From NCBI GenBank assembly GCA_030616775.1, contig JAUWWQ010000003.1, forward strand, positions 74,794 through 138,793: DNA of 64,000 bases, written 5' to 3'. The position numbers and the translations under genes are program-made. Of this stretch, positions 45,087 through 53,323 are shown piece by piece. The stretch comes from Planctomycetota bacterium. GTDB taxonomy: Bacteria; Planctomycetota; Phycisphaerae; UBA1845. Position 1 is the first letter of the stretch; each line of letters begins with the position of its first letter. The notes under the pieces were generated by a model. The model did no database searches. It was not told where the DNA came from and saw only the letters and a list, made by a program, of their open reading frames with translations.

Positions 45087-46352
45087 TTATGTGGTGCTCG
45101 TGTGATGGTCTGGCTGGGGGGCGGGCTTTGGTCGACGGTCCACCATGCCGCGCGGCGCGGTCTTGACCGTCGCATTGCTCAACGCCTGTTCCAGATCGGC
45201 AATGATCTCATCGGCGTTCTCGATGCCGATGGACAATCTTACCAGCCCGTCTGTGATATGGGCCCGCCGTCGAGCCTCCGGCCCCATGGTCGCGTGGGTC
45301 ATGCTGGGCGGGTGCTGAATCAGCGTTTCCACGCCGCCCAGGCTTACAGCCAGCGTGCAAAGCTTGACCGAGTTCATCACCCTCCTGCCGGCCTCCACGC
45401 CGCCCTTCAACTCGAAGCTGATTATTCCACCAGCTCCTGCCATCTGCGTCCGGGCGAGTTCATACTGCGGATGACTCGTCAGCCCCGGGTACCGAACCCA
45501 TTCCACGGCGGAATGACTGGCAAGAAACTCCGCGATCTTCTGGGCGTTTACGCAGTGCTGTTTCATACGCAGAGCCAGCGTTTTGATGCCTCGGTGAACG
45601 AGAAAGGACTCAAACGGCGGGAGCACCCCGCCGAGCTGGTTTAGCATCTTACGGAACGCCCCGTAACGTGTCTCGTCCCTGACGACGATCACACCGCCGA
45701 CAACGTCGGCGTGGCCGTTGAGGAACTTCGTCAGGCTGTGCACGACGATATCAGTTCCCCAGCGGAACGGTTGTTGGAGGATCGGGCTCATAAAGGTATT
45801 GTCCACGACCACTAAAGCTCCTCGCTCGTGGGCCAACCGACAAACAGCCTTAAGGTCAGCGATCATCAGCGTTGGATTCCCCGGCGTCTCCACGTAGACG
45901 ACCTTCGTGTTAGGGCGGAAGGCACGTTCTATGGCGGCCAAGTCCGATGTGTCTACGCCGGTCGATTCGATGCCGTAGCGGGTCAACACGGTCTCCACAA
46001 GTGTGCAGGTCGGACCATAGACCGCGTCGCTTAAGATCATGTGATCGCCTGCCTCCAGGAGGGAAGCGAATGTTGTGTGGATCGCAGCCATACCGCTGGC
46101 GCAGGCCAGGGCACGGTGTCCCCCTTCCAGGGCGGCGATGCATTTTTCCAGGGCTTCGACAGTTGGATTGCCCATTCGTGAGTAGATGTACCCGTGCTCC
46201 TCACCGGCGAAGAGGGCGGCTCCCTGCTCAGCATCGGTAAAATAGAATGTTGAGGTCGCGTAGATCGGTGGGATCACTGGACCGAACTGATACCGATCGG
46301 TTCCGGCGTGAACGACCAGTGTTTCGGGTGACGCCTTGTCGTGTTGTGTCAT
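45087..46352 (-). CDS. PLP trans-sulfuration enzyme (cystathionine/methionine gamma-lyase type)
   Basis: The Cys/Met metabolism PLP fold is clear: PPIYATSTFYFTDAEQGA, YSRMGNPTVEALE, ACASGMAAI, VYVETPGNPTLMIADL, VDNTFMSPILQQP and the PLP lysine Lys209 in HSLTKFLNGHADVVGG. Family members split or build cystathionine, homocysteine or methionine. The strong similarity to the gamma-lyase group is general, and the exact substrate cannot be fixed. GAAAGGGA before ATG 46352 supports the start. It stands at the end of the peptide-use region, where sulfur amino acids would be released. Confidence 0.85.
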   Translation of the reverse strand: MTQHDKASPETLVVHAGTDRYQFGPVIPPIYATSTFYFTDAEQGAALFAGEEHGYIYSRMGNPTVEALEKCIAALEGGHRALACASGMAAIHTTFASLLEAGDHMILSDAVYGPTCTLVETVLTRYGIESTGVDTSDLAAIERAFRPNTKVVYVETPGNPTLMIADLKAVCRLAHERGALVVVDNTFMSPILQQPFRWGTDIVVHSLTKFLNGHADVVGGVIVVRDETRYGAFRKMLNQLGGVLPPFESFLVHRGIKTLALRMKQHCVNAQKIAEFLASHSAVEWVRYPGLTSHPQYELARTQMAGAGGIISFELKGGVEAGRRVMNSVKLCTLAVSLGGVETLIQHPPSMTHATMGPEARRRAHITDGLVRLSIGIENADEIIADLEQALSNATVKTAPRGMVDRRPKPAPQPDHHTSTT

Positions 46353-46431
46353 TTTTGCATCCCTTTCTGGTGGTGGATGAGGCTCTCAGCGCTAGGATAG
46401 CACAAACTCAGCGCCGCGAAACTGGCTGGCA

Positions 46432-46713
46432 ATGCACGTACCCGGCGAGCGGCCGTCCCAGGGCATCTCTCAAGCCACCTTCGGGCGCTTGGTCGAAGCC
46501 GCCCGCCACAAAGTAGCAAACGCTCTGGTCAACGGCAAGATGCTCGTAATCAAGGGAGGTGTAATAGCTATGTCGGACGGAAGGACATTTGTATGCAGGG
46601 ATTGTAGCCATCGATTTAAGGTTCCGTACGGCACGGGCCGACCGGCCCGGTGCCCTTCGTGCTCCAGTACGAACTTCGGCCGTGCTGCCGAGAAGCACAG
46701 CCAGCGAGGTTGA
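46432..46713 (+). CDS. Small zinc-ribbon protein
   Basis: The C-terminal half has FVCRDCSHRFKVPYGTGRPA followed by RCPSCSSTNFG, a C-x2-C pair repeated after about 14 residues, as in short rubredoxin-like or zinc-ribbon proteins. The segment KVANALVNGKMLVIKGG before it resembles small proteins linked to metal-cofactor (NifX-like) chemistry, but this is weak. ATG 46432 gives 93 residues. An ATG at 46570 has a perfect GGAGGT nine bases upstream and would give 47 residues with only the ribbon. Because that GGAGGT also encodes the conserved-looking Gly-Gly, the long form is kept. It is divergent from the gamma-lyase gene. Confidence 0.55.
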   Translation: MHVPGERPSQGISQATFGRLVEAARHKVANALVNGKMLVIKGGVIAMSDGRTFVCRDCSHRFKVPYGTGRPARCPSCSSTNFGRAAEKHSQRG

Positions 46714-46748
46714 TGGCACAGCCGGGGGCAGGGTCGCCGGGTCCGCTC

Positions 46749-47045
46749 ATGGCGGTGGATACCACCAATGTGCTGGTAGTCGGTGCGGTGGCTGCGCCGG
46801 GACTTGTGCCGCTTCGGCGGACGGAGCGCAACATGCTATTCGCCATCGTTGGCGCCGGGGGTATATCCGAGATCGCTTCGGGACAGGCTACACTTCACCG
46901 CATCCGAACTCCGACCGACGAAGTGACCTTGAATCTGACGGATCCGATTCAACTGCGGGATGCCCTTGCGCTTAAGCCGCTCAAGCAGGGGGACATCGTG
47001 TATGTGTATGCCGCCCAGCCTAACACGGTCTTCGGCGGCGGGTGA
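46749..47045 (+). pseudogene. C-terminal fragment of a Wza-type polysaccharide export protein
   Basis: The translation contains VLVVGAVAAPGLVPLRRTER, AIVGAGGISEIASGQATLHR and LKQGDIVYVYAAQPNTVFGG. This is the pattern of a SLBB domain and the end of outer-membrane polysaccharide export proteins. The N-terminal export domain and signal sequence are missing. It could be a remnant of a capsule or exopolysaccharide locus like the one at 53.3-57.1 kb. It is called a fragment, though a short self-standing SLBB protein cannot be excluded. Confidence 0.5.
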
Positions 47046-47076
47046 GGAGGATGGAACCGGCCAAAAGGAGCAGACC

Positions 47077-47192
47077 GTAGGGTGGGTCATCCGACCTACC
47101 TGTTTGCTCCGTGGTGGAGGGTATTATCCGTACCTCGACCCCGGCGGATACAAGGCGCACGCTATCCGGTGGGTTCACAGAATCCACCCTAC
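47077..47192. repeat. Fold-back repeat with GTAGGGTGG arms
   Basis: Perfect nine-base arms GTAGGGTGG (47077-47085) and CCACCCTAC (47184-47192) flank about 98 bases. The right side reads GGTGGGTTCACAGAATCCAC, a sequence type that recurs between genes in planctomycetes and some other phyla. It fills the gap after the export-protein fragment and ahead of the convergent PD-(D/E)XK gene. Confidence 0.6.
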
Positions 47193-47303
47193 CTTGCTTC
47201 GGCAGTTCCATGACCTGGACGCACGGGACTCGCGAAGGTTCGCGCCGGAACCAACCTTCTGGCTCACAGGCGAAAGCTGTACACCCTATCCTTTGATGAC
47301 GCC

Positions 47304-48770
47304 TCACGCCTTTGATGCTGACGGTTTGTTGTCGGACCGTGCATCTACAAGGACAACATAGCGGTCGTTTTCCATTTTCAGCTCACGGAGAATCCCATGG
47401 ACCCGAAGTAGTTCATGGTCTGAAAAAAATATGATGACCTTGAATCCGACCTTCGCATCGCTCGCTTTCTTGTAGATATCCTGTTGCCTCTTGAGGTTCC
47501 TTTTCAGCTGCGTGTTGGTGGCCAATTTGAACTCGACAAGAGTCTTGTCCGCCGCCCCACGCGAAATCTTGAAGTCAGCCGCTCCCCTCCCGTCATCTAC
47601 TTCACGACTGACGTCCGACGGTGTTCCGTGCCACACAAGCCGGAAGAGAATATGTACATCCCGCTCCCGCCGCACTGGTTCCCCCTGGGCGTCATAGAAG
47701 ATTCTGTGTCCTCCCTTGTTTTCGATTACATCTTTGAAGAACCCGATTTTTTGGCGCGTCTCTTCTTCCGTGTCTCCGGCAACTCTGTAGAACGCGGTTT
47801 CCTGTTGCAGGAGGCAAGCAAGACTCCCGAACTGCTTTACGTACAGCAAGTCGGATTGCCGTACTTTGGCTGAACTACTGGCGACAGCCTCATCACCTCT
47901 GTCCTCCTTGAGCTTGATGTAGTAGTCTATTAATTGCGGGTACTTCAAAACAGTAGATGCAACCGCGCGGTCGTACTCTTCCGTTGTCCACTCTCGATCG
48001 CGCGGAATCATCGAATAGAAGTAGTTGTTTATCTCTGCACGCAGCTGGTCGTTGTCAACGGCATTGGGGATGTCCTCAAAGCTGTTGAACATGTCATTGT
48101 GGTTGATCCACGTTTCGTCCTTGGTCAGAATATCCTTCGGTGTTAAAAGGACGAAGTCGTCCCCACAGAACGGAAGCACGTATGGTTTCGGCATCCACCT
48201 CTCGGTTTCATAGCTGAAGTACGCGCGCGGCGCAGAGACGGTACGAACGAGATCTTCCGAAAGATGCTCTGCCGCAAAGGTAGCGGTGTAGGCGAGCAAG
48301 TAGTCCTTAATCAGGTTCGTCGTGAAATCGCTGATCATGTCTCTCCCGACGCCTGACTTGATCAGACACAGCTTCTCCAGGTGGCTTCCTCGCGTAATCT
48401 GTTCCTGCCCGAAGTTCTGGAACACATGAACCAGGTTGGCATCGAGCGCCCGCGCAAAACCCACCCCGAGGCCCCGTCCCGTATTCCCAGATTCACAGAA
48501 GCCAAGCCAGTTCTGCTTGACCTCGCCAAAGCAGTACCACGCCTTCATAAGAGCAGTAGATATCTCCCTTTGCTCTGACTTCAATCTCAGAAAACGGAGA
48601 TAGCGGATGATGTCATCATGCAGGCCGTGGTATTCTGGCTTGTCGCTGTTGAAGAGGAGGAAAGGATCAATGAAGAGCGGAAGATCCGCAATTAGCGAGA
48701 CGTTGAAGGCTCCGTACTGATCAAGGACATCCTCCGGTATTCCGAAAAAGTCTGTGAAGTAGAGCTGCAT
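47304..48770 (-). CDS. Uncharacterised protein with C-terminal PD-(D/E)XK nuclease motif
   Basis: The first 330 residues are a conserved domain of unknown function beginning LYFTDFFGIPEDVLDQYGAF and including LPLFIDPFLLFNS, EVKQNWLGFCESGN, and GVGRDMISDFTTNLIKDYLL. The C-terminal part carries an apparent PD-(D/E)XK active site: Asp399, Glu413-Phe-Lys415, and Gln429-x3-Tyr433 in the following helix. A GAGGCGG ribosome binding site precedes ATG 48770. The coding DNA is visibly richer in A and T than its neighbours, which suggests transfer. The next gene upstream is DUF2513. A defence role is inferred from the nuclease motif and composition, not shown. Confidence 0.6.
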   Translation of the reverse strand: MQLYFTDFFGIPEDVLDQYGAFNVSLIADLPLFIDPFLLFNSDKPEYHGLHDDIIRYLRFLRLKSEQREISTALMKAWYCFGEVKQNWLGFCESGNTGRGLGVGFARALDANLVHVFQNFGQEQITRGSHLEKLCLIKSGVGRDMISDFTTNLIKDYLLAYTATFAAEHLSEDLVRTVSAPRAYFSYETERWMPKPYVLPFCGDDFVLLTPKDILTKDETWINHNDMFNSFEDIPNAVDNDQLRAEINNYFYSMIPRDREWTTEEYDRAVASTVLKYPQLIDYYIKLKEDRGDEAVASSSAKVRQSDLLYVKQFGSLACLLQQETAFYRVAGDTEEETRQKIGFFKDVIENKGGHRIFYDAQGEPVRRERDVHILFRLVWHGTPSDVSREVDDGRGAADFKISRGAADKTLVEFKLATNTQLKRNLKRQQDIYKKASDAKVGFKVIIFFSDHELLRVHGILRELKMENDRYVVLVDARSDNKPSASKA

Positions 48771-48859
48771 TTGACCGCCTCATCCAACAACCATTAAAGA
48801 CTGCACGTAAACCGGGCGATGCGCGGGGTCTTCTCGTGTGCGTTGCGTGCACGAGTTGG

Positions 48860-49225
48860 CTAGGCATCCACAGCCCGCAGCGCTAGTTTCGTCGCCAGAG
48901 CGCTAATGACACTGAACGCCAGGGTTCCGCCCTTGGACTGAATTACGTCACGAATCTGACGCCATACGCTGTCGCTCTTGATTTTCGCCAAGAACTCCTG
49001 GCCATCCCACGTTAGTTCGAAGGGGATGACGTAAATCACGCGATCGCTTGTCGATGACTTCACTGGCTCGCACCGGAGAAACCCCGCGTCGTGGAGCAGC
49101 ACCATGTGATACTTGATGCTGGTTTCGTCGTACCCCTCGATCGGCGGGATTTCTACGTGCTCTGGTGTCTCCTTCTCTTCGAAGAAGATGAGTAGCTTAC
49201 GGATTAGGTCGAAATCGCGTTTCAT
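48860..49225 (-). CDS. DUF2513 family protein
   Basis: Starting at ATG 49225 (MKRDFDLIRKLLIFFEE), the 121 residues fit DUF2513, a small winged-helix-like family (IKYHMVLLHDAGFL, FELTWDGQEFLAKIKSD, VWRQIRDVIQSKGGTLAF). The open frame continues upstream, but that part is not DUF2513-like. Family members are often found on mobile DNA; their function is unknown. It lies 89 bases upstream of the PD-(D/E)XK protein on the same strand, so the two may be an operon. A DNA-binding regulator of the downstream gene is one reading. Confidence 0.7.
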   Translation of the reverse strand: MKRDFDLIRKLLIFFEEKETPEHVEIPPIEGYDETSIKYHMVLLHDAGFLRCEPVKSSTSDRVIYVIPFELTWDGQEFLAKIKSDSVWRQIRDVIQSKGGTLAFSVISALATKLALRAVDA

Positions 49226-49602
49226 TAGCCCCGGATGCCTCACATTTACTGTACAGGCGCGTAGGCTGCGCCGTGTGCGCCACCACCGATTGCCCTCGAT
49301 CTGGTCCACGGAGCGGACCCTACAAGCTGAGACGATGGGTTGAGACCGCGAAAGGGACCGACCAAGTTGTCGCGGGCTTTTTGCACCGCCAAGACTCTTG
49401 CTGACGGACGAGCTTTTCGGCCGAGTTGGTCGAACTGTGGATACTATAGACCGAGGTCCCTCCGCCCGCAAGGACGGTATTCCCGGGCTGGTAGGGCCGG
49501 CGTGCGTGACAGTCCCCCGCCCCGCTGGGGCGGGCGGCTCAGGAGTGTCCCTGTCCCACGGGTTCCGCTACGGGCACCTCGGCCGCCATTCGGAGACGGA
49601 GG
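49226..49602. other. Intergenic region between metF and the DUF2513 gene
   Basis: About 380 bases. A perfect hairpin CCCGCCCC-GCT-GGGGCGGG is at 49516-49534, some 70 bases past the metF stop, but no T-run follows, so a terminator role is uncertain. The open frames here are short and unsupported. Confidence 0.5.
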
Positions 49603-50499
49603 TTACGAAGACAGATGTGCTTCAGCGGACGGGTACGCTTTGATGAACTGATAGATGGCCCGTGTCGCGGTGGACCGGTTCAAGGTATAGAAGTGGATTC
49701 CCGCCACCTCCTGCTCCAAAAGAGCCAGGCATTGCTGTGTCGAGTGATACATCCCGACATGGCGCACGGCTTCGTGGTCATCTTCCACGGCTTCGATCTT
49801 TCTCAGCAGATCCTGAGGGATTGTCGCCCCGCACATTTGTGTGAAGCGTTTGATTTGCTTCCCACTCAGAATCGGCATGATCCCGGCAAGAATCGGTATA
49901 TTGATCCCGGCGGCAGCGACCCGATCTCGAAAGGAGAAGAAATAGTCATTGTTGAAGAATAGCTGTGTGATCAGAAAATTGACGCCGGCATCAACCTTTC
50001 GTCTGAGGTTCTCGAGGTCTTGCTCCAGGTTCGGCGCTTCCGGATGCCCCTCTGGATAGCAGGCTCCGCCGATGCACAGGTCCACATGCCGCTCCCGGAT
50101 GAAGGCGGCCAACTCGCTGGCATATCGAAAGCCTCCTTCCGTGGGGACGAAGTTGGCCTGCCCTTCAGGTGGATCGCCTCGAAGCGCCAAGATGTTCGTG
50201 ATGCCGCGATTTTTCAGGTCGTCGACGATGCGAGCGATGGCGGCCCGCGTCGATCCCACGCACGTCAAATGAGCCATGCTTTCGATGCCGATGTCGCTCT
50301 TGATACGCGCCACCAAATCCAGCGTCCTCCGTCGCGTAGTCCCGCCGGACCCGTAGGTGACCGAGACATACGTAGGATCGAGCGGCTTGAGGGACTCAAT
50401 GGTGCGATAGAGATCCCAAAAACCGATGTCGTCCTTCGGCGGAAAGAACTCGAAAGAGAGGGCCGGTCTTTTGTCGTCGAGCAGCTCGCGGATACGCAT
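49603..50499 (-). CDS. metF: 5,10-methylenetetrahydrofolate reductase
   Basis: MetF reduces methylene-THF to methyl-THF using FAD, providing methyl groups for methionine. The N-terminal LSFEFFPPKDDIGFWDLYRTI carries the catalytic Glu and NADH-site residues. VSVTYGSGGTTRRRTLDLV, LRGDPPEG, and FLITQLFFNNDYFF follow in the expected order. ATG 50499 gives 298 residues, normal for the family, and begins 16 bases after the end of tRNA-Tyr on the same strand. It fits with gcvT and gcvH nearby, which also supply methylene-THF. Confidence 0.93.
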   Translation of the reverse strand: MRIRELLDDKRPALSFEFFPPKDDIGFWDLYRTIESLKPLDPTYVSVTYGSGGTTRRRTLDLVARIKSDIGIESMAHLTCVGSTRAAIARIVDDLKNRGITNILALRGDPPEGQANFVPTEGGFRYASELAAFIRERHVDLCIGGACYPEGHPEAPNLEQDLENLRRKVDAGVNFLITQLFFNNDYFFSFRDRVAAAGINIPILAGIMPILSGKQIKRFTQMCGATIPQDLLRKIEAVEDDHEAVRHVGMYHSTQQCLALLEQEVAGIHFYTLNRSTATRAIYQFIKAYPSAEAHLSS

Positions 50500-50515
50500 C
50501 GTTTTCGATATTGAC

Positions 50516-50599
50516 TGGGCGCGGAAGGATTCGAACCTTCGAAGGCTTACGCCAACGGGTTTACAGCCCGTCCCCTTTGGCCAACTCGGGCACACGCCC
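50516..50599 (-). tRNA. tRNA-Tyr(GTA)
   Basis: A complete 84-base tRNA on the minus strand. The acceptor strands are GGGCGTG and CGCGCCC with discriminator A. The anticodon arm is ACGGG-CTGTAAA-CCCGT with anticodon GTA. A long variable arm (class II) is followed by the T loop TTCGAAT. CCA is not encoded. It is immediately upstream of metF and may be co-transcribed with it. Confidence 0.93.
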
Positions 50600-51432
50600 T
50601 GTTAACGTGCCCGGTGAGCGCCGTGCCCAGCCGGATCATCGTGCAAAAGCGGCGTCTTTCTATAGCAAGAAACGTGCCGTGGCAAGAGGCGTGGCCTAAC
50701 AGGGCTTCCACGGCACTGGAAGCGGCGATGCCCGCAACGACGCTACCGGGTCGATAGACGGCGAAGGCATGGCCACCCAAACCCCGGATCACCCTGACAC
50801 GGCGATTATCCAGCCCGCCACAGCTCCACCAGCATCATCGTTTAGCTGTGACAGGCACCCTTGCAAGGAGGCACCGACGCTAAGCGTTACGGCGGCCCCC
50901 TTATTCCTTACCTGTAGTGCTGGCTTACCGCGGCAACAATTGTGCTTTGTTGCTGAACTTCTTCTACCGTTAATGCAATGGCGAGATCGGCTCCTCGGTG
51001 GCCTGGCCGGCCGGGATCACATCGCCGCGATCCGCCCCAGCCATGAGGTGGTCACGCGGTCTGCATGAGGAAATCCAACAGCCCGAACATCACCGCCAAC
51101 AAGAAAGCCGTGAAGGCTACAAAGAGCGTCGGCATAGTGGTCGATCTCCAACTCCTGTGGTTTCTCGAAACGGCCCGCCGCCCCCGCGCCAGGGACAACG
51201 GCAATGATCAAGTGTACTCGACCTTTGGAGCAATGGGCAAGAAGCGCCGGCAACCGGCTCGCCCGCCCGCGTCGCGGTGCCGATCCCGGGCCATTGAACT
51301 TGGGCCGGTTCCCACTGCGCCCGCGCCCACGTGACAGCCCGGCGTTTGCAGCGTTGACACCCATCTTGCCGCTTCCTAAGTTAGCCGGAGCTGGCCACGA
51401 GAAGGCCTACCCGGGACTTGGCCCTGGTCGTG
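50600..51432. other. Long intergenic region between tRNA-Tyr and gcvT
   Basis: About 830 bases. A weak promoter for tRNA-Tyr may lie on the minus strand (TTGCCA at 50685-50680, TATAGA at 50664-50659, spacer 15). A possible 27-residue membrane peptide is at 51052-51135. No glycine riboswitch-like sequence is seen ahead of gcvT. The rest shows nothing recognisable. Confidence 0.4.
51052..51135 (-). CDS. Possible 27-residue membrane peptide
   Basis: The frame encodes MPTLFVAFTAFLLAVMFGLL and then DFLMQTA. It has one hydrophobic segment and a GGAG about ten bases before the ATG. Its size and composition resemble the short frame at 11439-11525, though the sequences differ. No homologue is recognised. 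Chance is a real alternative. Confidence 0.28.
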   Translation of the reverse strand: MPTLFVAFTAFLLAVMFGLLDFLMQTA

Positions 51433-52533
51433 ATGACGGAAACCGCCCTCAAGACACCGTTGTACGAAACGCACCTCGCCGCAGGTGCGCGGATGGTGGA
51501 GTTCGCCGGGTGGCTCATGCCCGTACAGTTCGCCGGAATCACGGAGGAGCACATACACACGCGGACTGCATGCAGCGTCTTTGACGTGTCGCACATGGGC
51601 CGGCTGAAGCTGACCGGTGATGACTGCGAGTCGTTCCTGAATCGCTTATGTACGCGCAACCTGGCCGGTGCGGAAACAGGACGGTCGTATTATTCACACA
51701 TGTGCCGCGAGGACGGCGGGATTCTGGACGATCTTATTGTCTCCCGGTTTGAATCCTACTGGGGGATTGTCTGCAACGGTGTGAACCGGGAGAAGATATT
51801 CGCCTGGCTGATCGAGCATAGTCCCGGGACCGACGTCACCATCGAGGATCAGACCCTATCGACGGCGATGTTGGCCGTCCAAGGACCGAAGACGGTGGAG
51901 CTGGCCGGCGAGATTGTCGACGTTGACCTGTGCTCGATGAAACGCTACCGGTTCAGGGTGTTCGAGCTGCTGGGGATGCCGATCAGCGTCTATCGCAGCG
52001 GTTACACCGGCGAGGACGGGTTTGAGGTGGTTGTCCCAGGGGGCTTTGTCAAGCTGCTGTTGCCCAAGCTGCTGGGCACCAAGGACAGGCCTCACCCGGT
52101 GATAAAGCCCGCCGGCCTGGGGGCCCGGGACACGCTGCGGATCGAGGCGGGCATGCCCCTCTACGGGCACGAGCTGACCGAGCAATGGGATTCGCTCACC
52201 GCCGGGCAGGGCTGGTGCGTCGATTTGACCAAGGATTTCGTAGGTGCCGAGCCGATGCGAAAACTGCAGGCACAGGGGCTGCCGCGCCGGCTGGTTGGGC
52301 TACAATTGGAAGGACGCCGAATCGCCCGGCAGCACTACAAGGTGTATAGCGGGGATCAGGAAGTTGGCGAGGTGACCAGCGGAACACTGAGCCCCACACT
52401 GGGCAAGAGCATCGCAATGGCTCTGATTGCCAACGAGCACGCGCAGGAAGCTATGCGTCTTGAGATCGAGATCGGCGGCAAGCGGGTTGCCGCCAAGGTC
52501 GTTAAACTTCCGTTCTATCAGCGTCCGAAGTAG
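51433..52533 (+). CDS. gcvT: Glycine cleavage system T protein (aminomethyltransferase)
   Basis: GcvT takes the aminomethyl group from lipoyl-H protein and makes methylene-THF and ammonia. The family pattern is seen in TPLYETHLAAGARMVEFAGW, FDVSHMGRLKLTG, YRSGYTGEDGFEV, GLGARDTLRIEAGMPLYGHE and VTSGTLSPTLGKSIAMA. ATG 51433 begins MTETALKTPLY, as in the family; an upstream TTG at 51418 adds five residues. gcvH follows after about 70 bases. The P-protein genes are not in the window. Confidence 0.93.
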   Translation: MTETALKTPLYETHLAAGARMVEFAGWLMPVQFAGITEEHIHTRTACSVFDVSHMGRLKLTGDDCESFLNRLCTRNLAGAETGRSYYSHMCREDGGILDDLIVSRFESYWGIVCNGVNREKIFAWLIEHSPGTDVTIEDQTLSTAMLAVQGPKTVELAGEIVDVDLCSMKRYRFRVFELLGMPISVYRSGYTGEDGFEVVVPGGFVKLLLPKLLGTKDRPHPVIKPAGLGARDTLRIEAGMPLYGHELTEQWDSLTAGQGWCVDLTKDFVGAEPMRKLQAQGLPRRLVGLQLEGRRIARQHYKVYSGDQEVGEVTSGTLSPTLGKSIAMALIANEHAQEAMRLEIEIGGKRVAAKVVKLPFYQRPK

Positions 52534-52604
52534 ACGGTGAAACGAATCTCCGAATAGGTATGTAGGGATATTGGCGAGAGCCGGCGGCGCGCCGGAGGGA
52601 ATTC

Positions 52605-52991
52605 ATGAAGGTTCCAACCGATCGTAAGTATTCCGAAACGCACGAATGGTTTCTCATCGATGACGACATCGTAACCATGGGCATTACCCAGTACGCCGCG
52701 GACGAACTCACCGACATCACTTATGTTGAACTGCCCGAGGTCGGTACGTCAGTCGCCGCAGGTGATCAGCTCGGCGAGGTCGAATCCGTCAAAGCCACCT
52801 CAGAGATACTCACGGCCGTGGGAGGCGAGGTGATCGAGGTCAACACTGCCCTGGCGGATCACCCTGAACTGATCAACGACGACGCCTTCGAAGAAGGCTG
52901 GATTGTAAAGATCCGGCCCGAGTCGACCGAGCCGCTGACGGCGCTTCTGGACGCAAAAGAGTACCGCCGCTACGTTCGCAACGCGGGCTGA
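52605..52991 (+). CDS. gcvH: Glycine cleavage system H protein
   Basis: The lipoyl carrier of glycine cleavage. The lipoylated lysine is Lys63 in GEVESVKATSEI. The remaining pattern (YSETHEWFLIDDDIVTMGIT, LPEVGTSVAAGDQLGEVESV, NDDAFEEGWIVKI) matches the family over its full length of 128 residues. A GGAGGG ribosome binding site stands just before ATG 52605. It is the second gene of a gcvT-gcvH operon. Confidence 0.95.
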   Translation: MKVPTDRKYSETHEWFLIDDDIVTMGITQYAADELTDITYVELPEVGTSVAAGDQLGEVESVKATSEILTAVGGEVIEVNTALADHPELINDDAFEEGWIVKIRPESTEPLTALLDAKEYRRYVRNAG

Positions 52992-53323
52992 GCCCTGCGG
53001 CTCGATGCGCTGCATGCATATGGACCTGCATTGGCAACGGGGCCGTTTGCACACATGCCTGGCCTGGGCCCAGCAGCGCATAACCTCCTGCGATATAGAA
53101 CGTTAAAACTATACCCGCCCCAGGTGGGTCTTCTATACGCGTCCTCGTAGGCTGCATTCCTCTCCGTGCAGCTCGCAAGCGAGCGCGCCCCGCCTGATCG
53201 CACGCGCAACCAATCTCGCGCCTCACGAAAACCGATAAAACGCGTACCTGGAGCTTCCCAGGTGCGATTGGGGATGCTCGGTTCAGAGACGCACTTTCCG
53301 GTGCGCCACCGGTTGGAATCCGC
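52992..53323. other. Intergenic region upstream of the exopolysaccharide operon
   Basis: About 330 bases. It holds a fold-back at 53094-53137 (outer arms TATAGAA and TTCTATA, inner stem ACCCGCC and GGTGGGT) and a small hairpin GCTCGCAAGCGAGC near 53166. No gene is supported. Confidence 0.5.
53094..53137. repeat. Nested hairpin after gcvH
   Basis: Outer arms TATAGAA (53094-53100) and TTCTATA (53131-53137) enclose ACCCGCC-CCA-GGTGGGT. It lies about 100 bases past the gcvH stop and may act as a terminator or an RNA structure. The function is not shown by sequence. Confidence 0.45.

Noticed and set aside
46408-46719. Leftward frame opposite the small zinc-ribbon gene
   Set aside because: It has no start signal or known motif and is the complement of the ribbon-coding strand.
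50659-50685. Promoter for tRNA-Tyr
   Set aside because: The -10 and -35 matches are weak and the spacer is only 15 bases, so it is mentioned only within the intergenic entry.
51300-51432. Possible glycine riboswitch before gcvT
   Set aside because: The conserved glycine-riboswitch segments were looked for and not seen.
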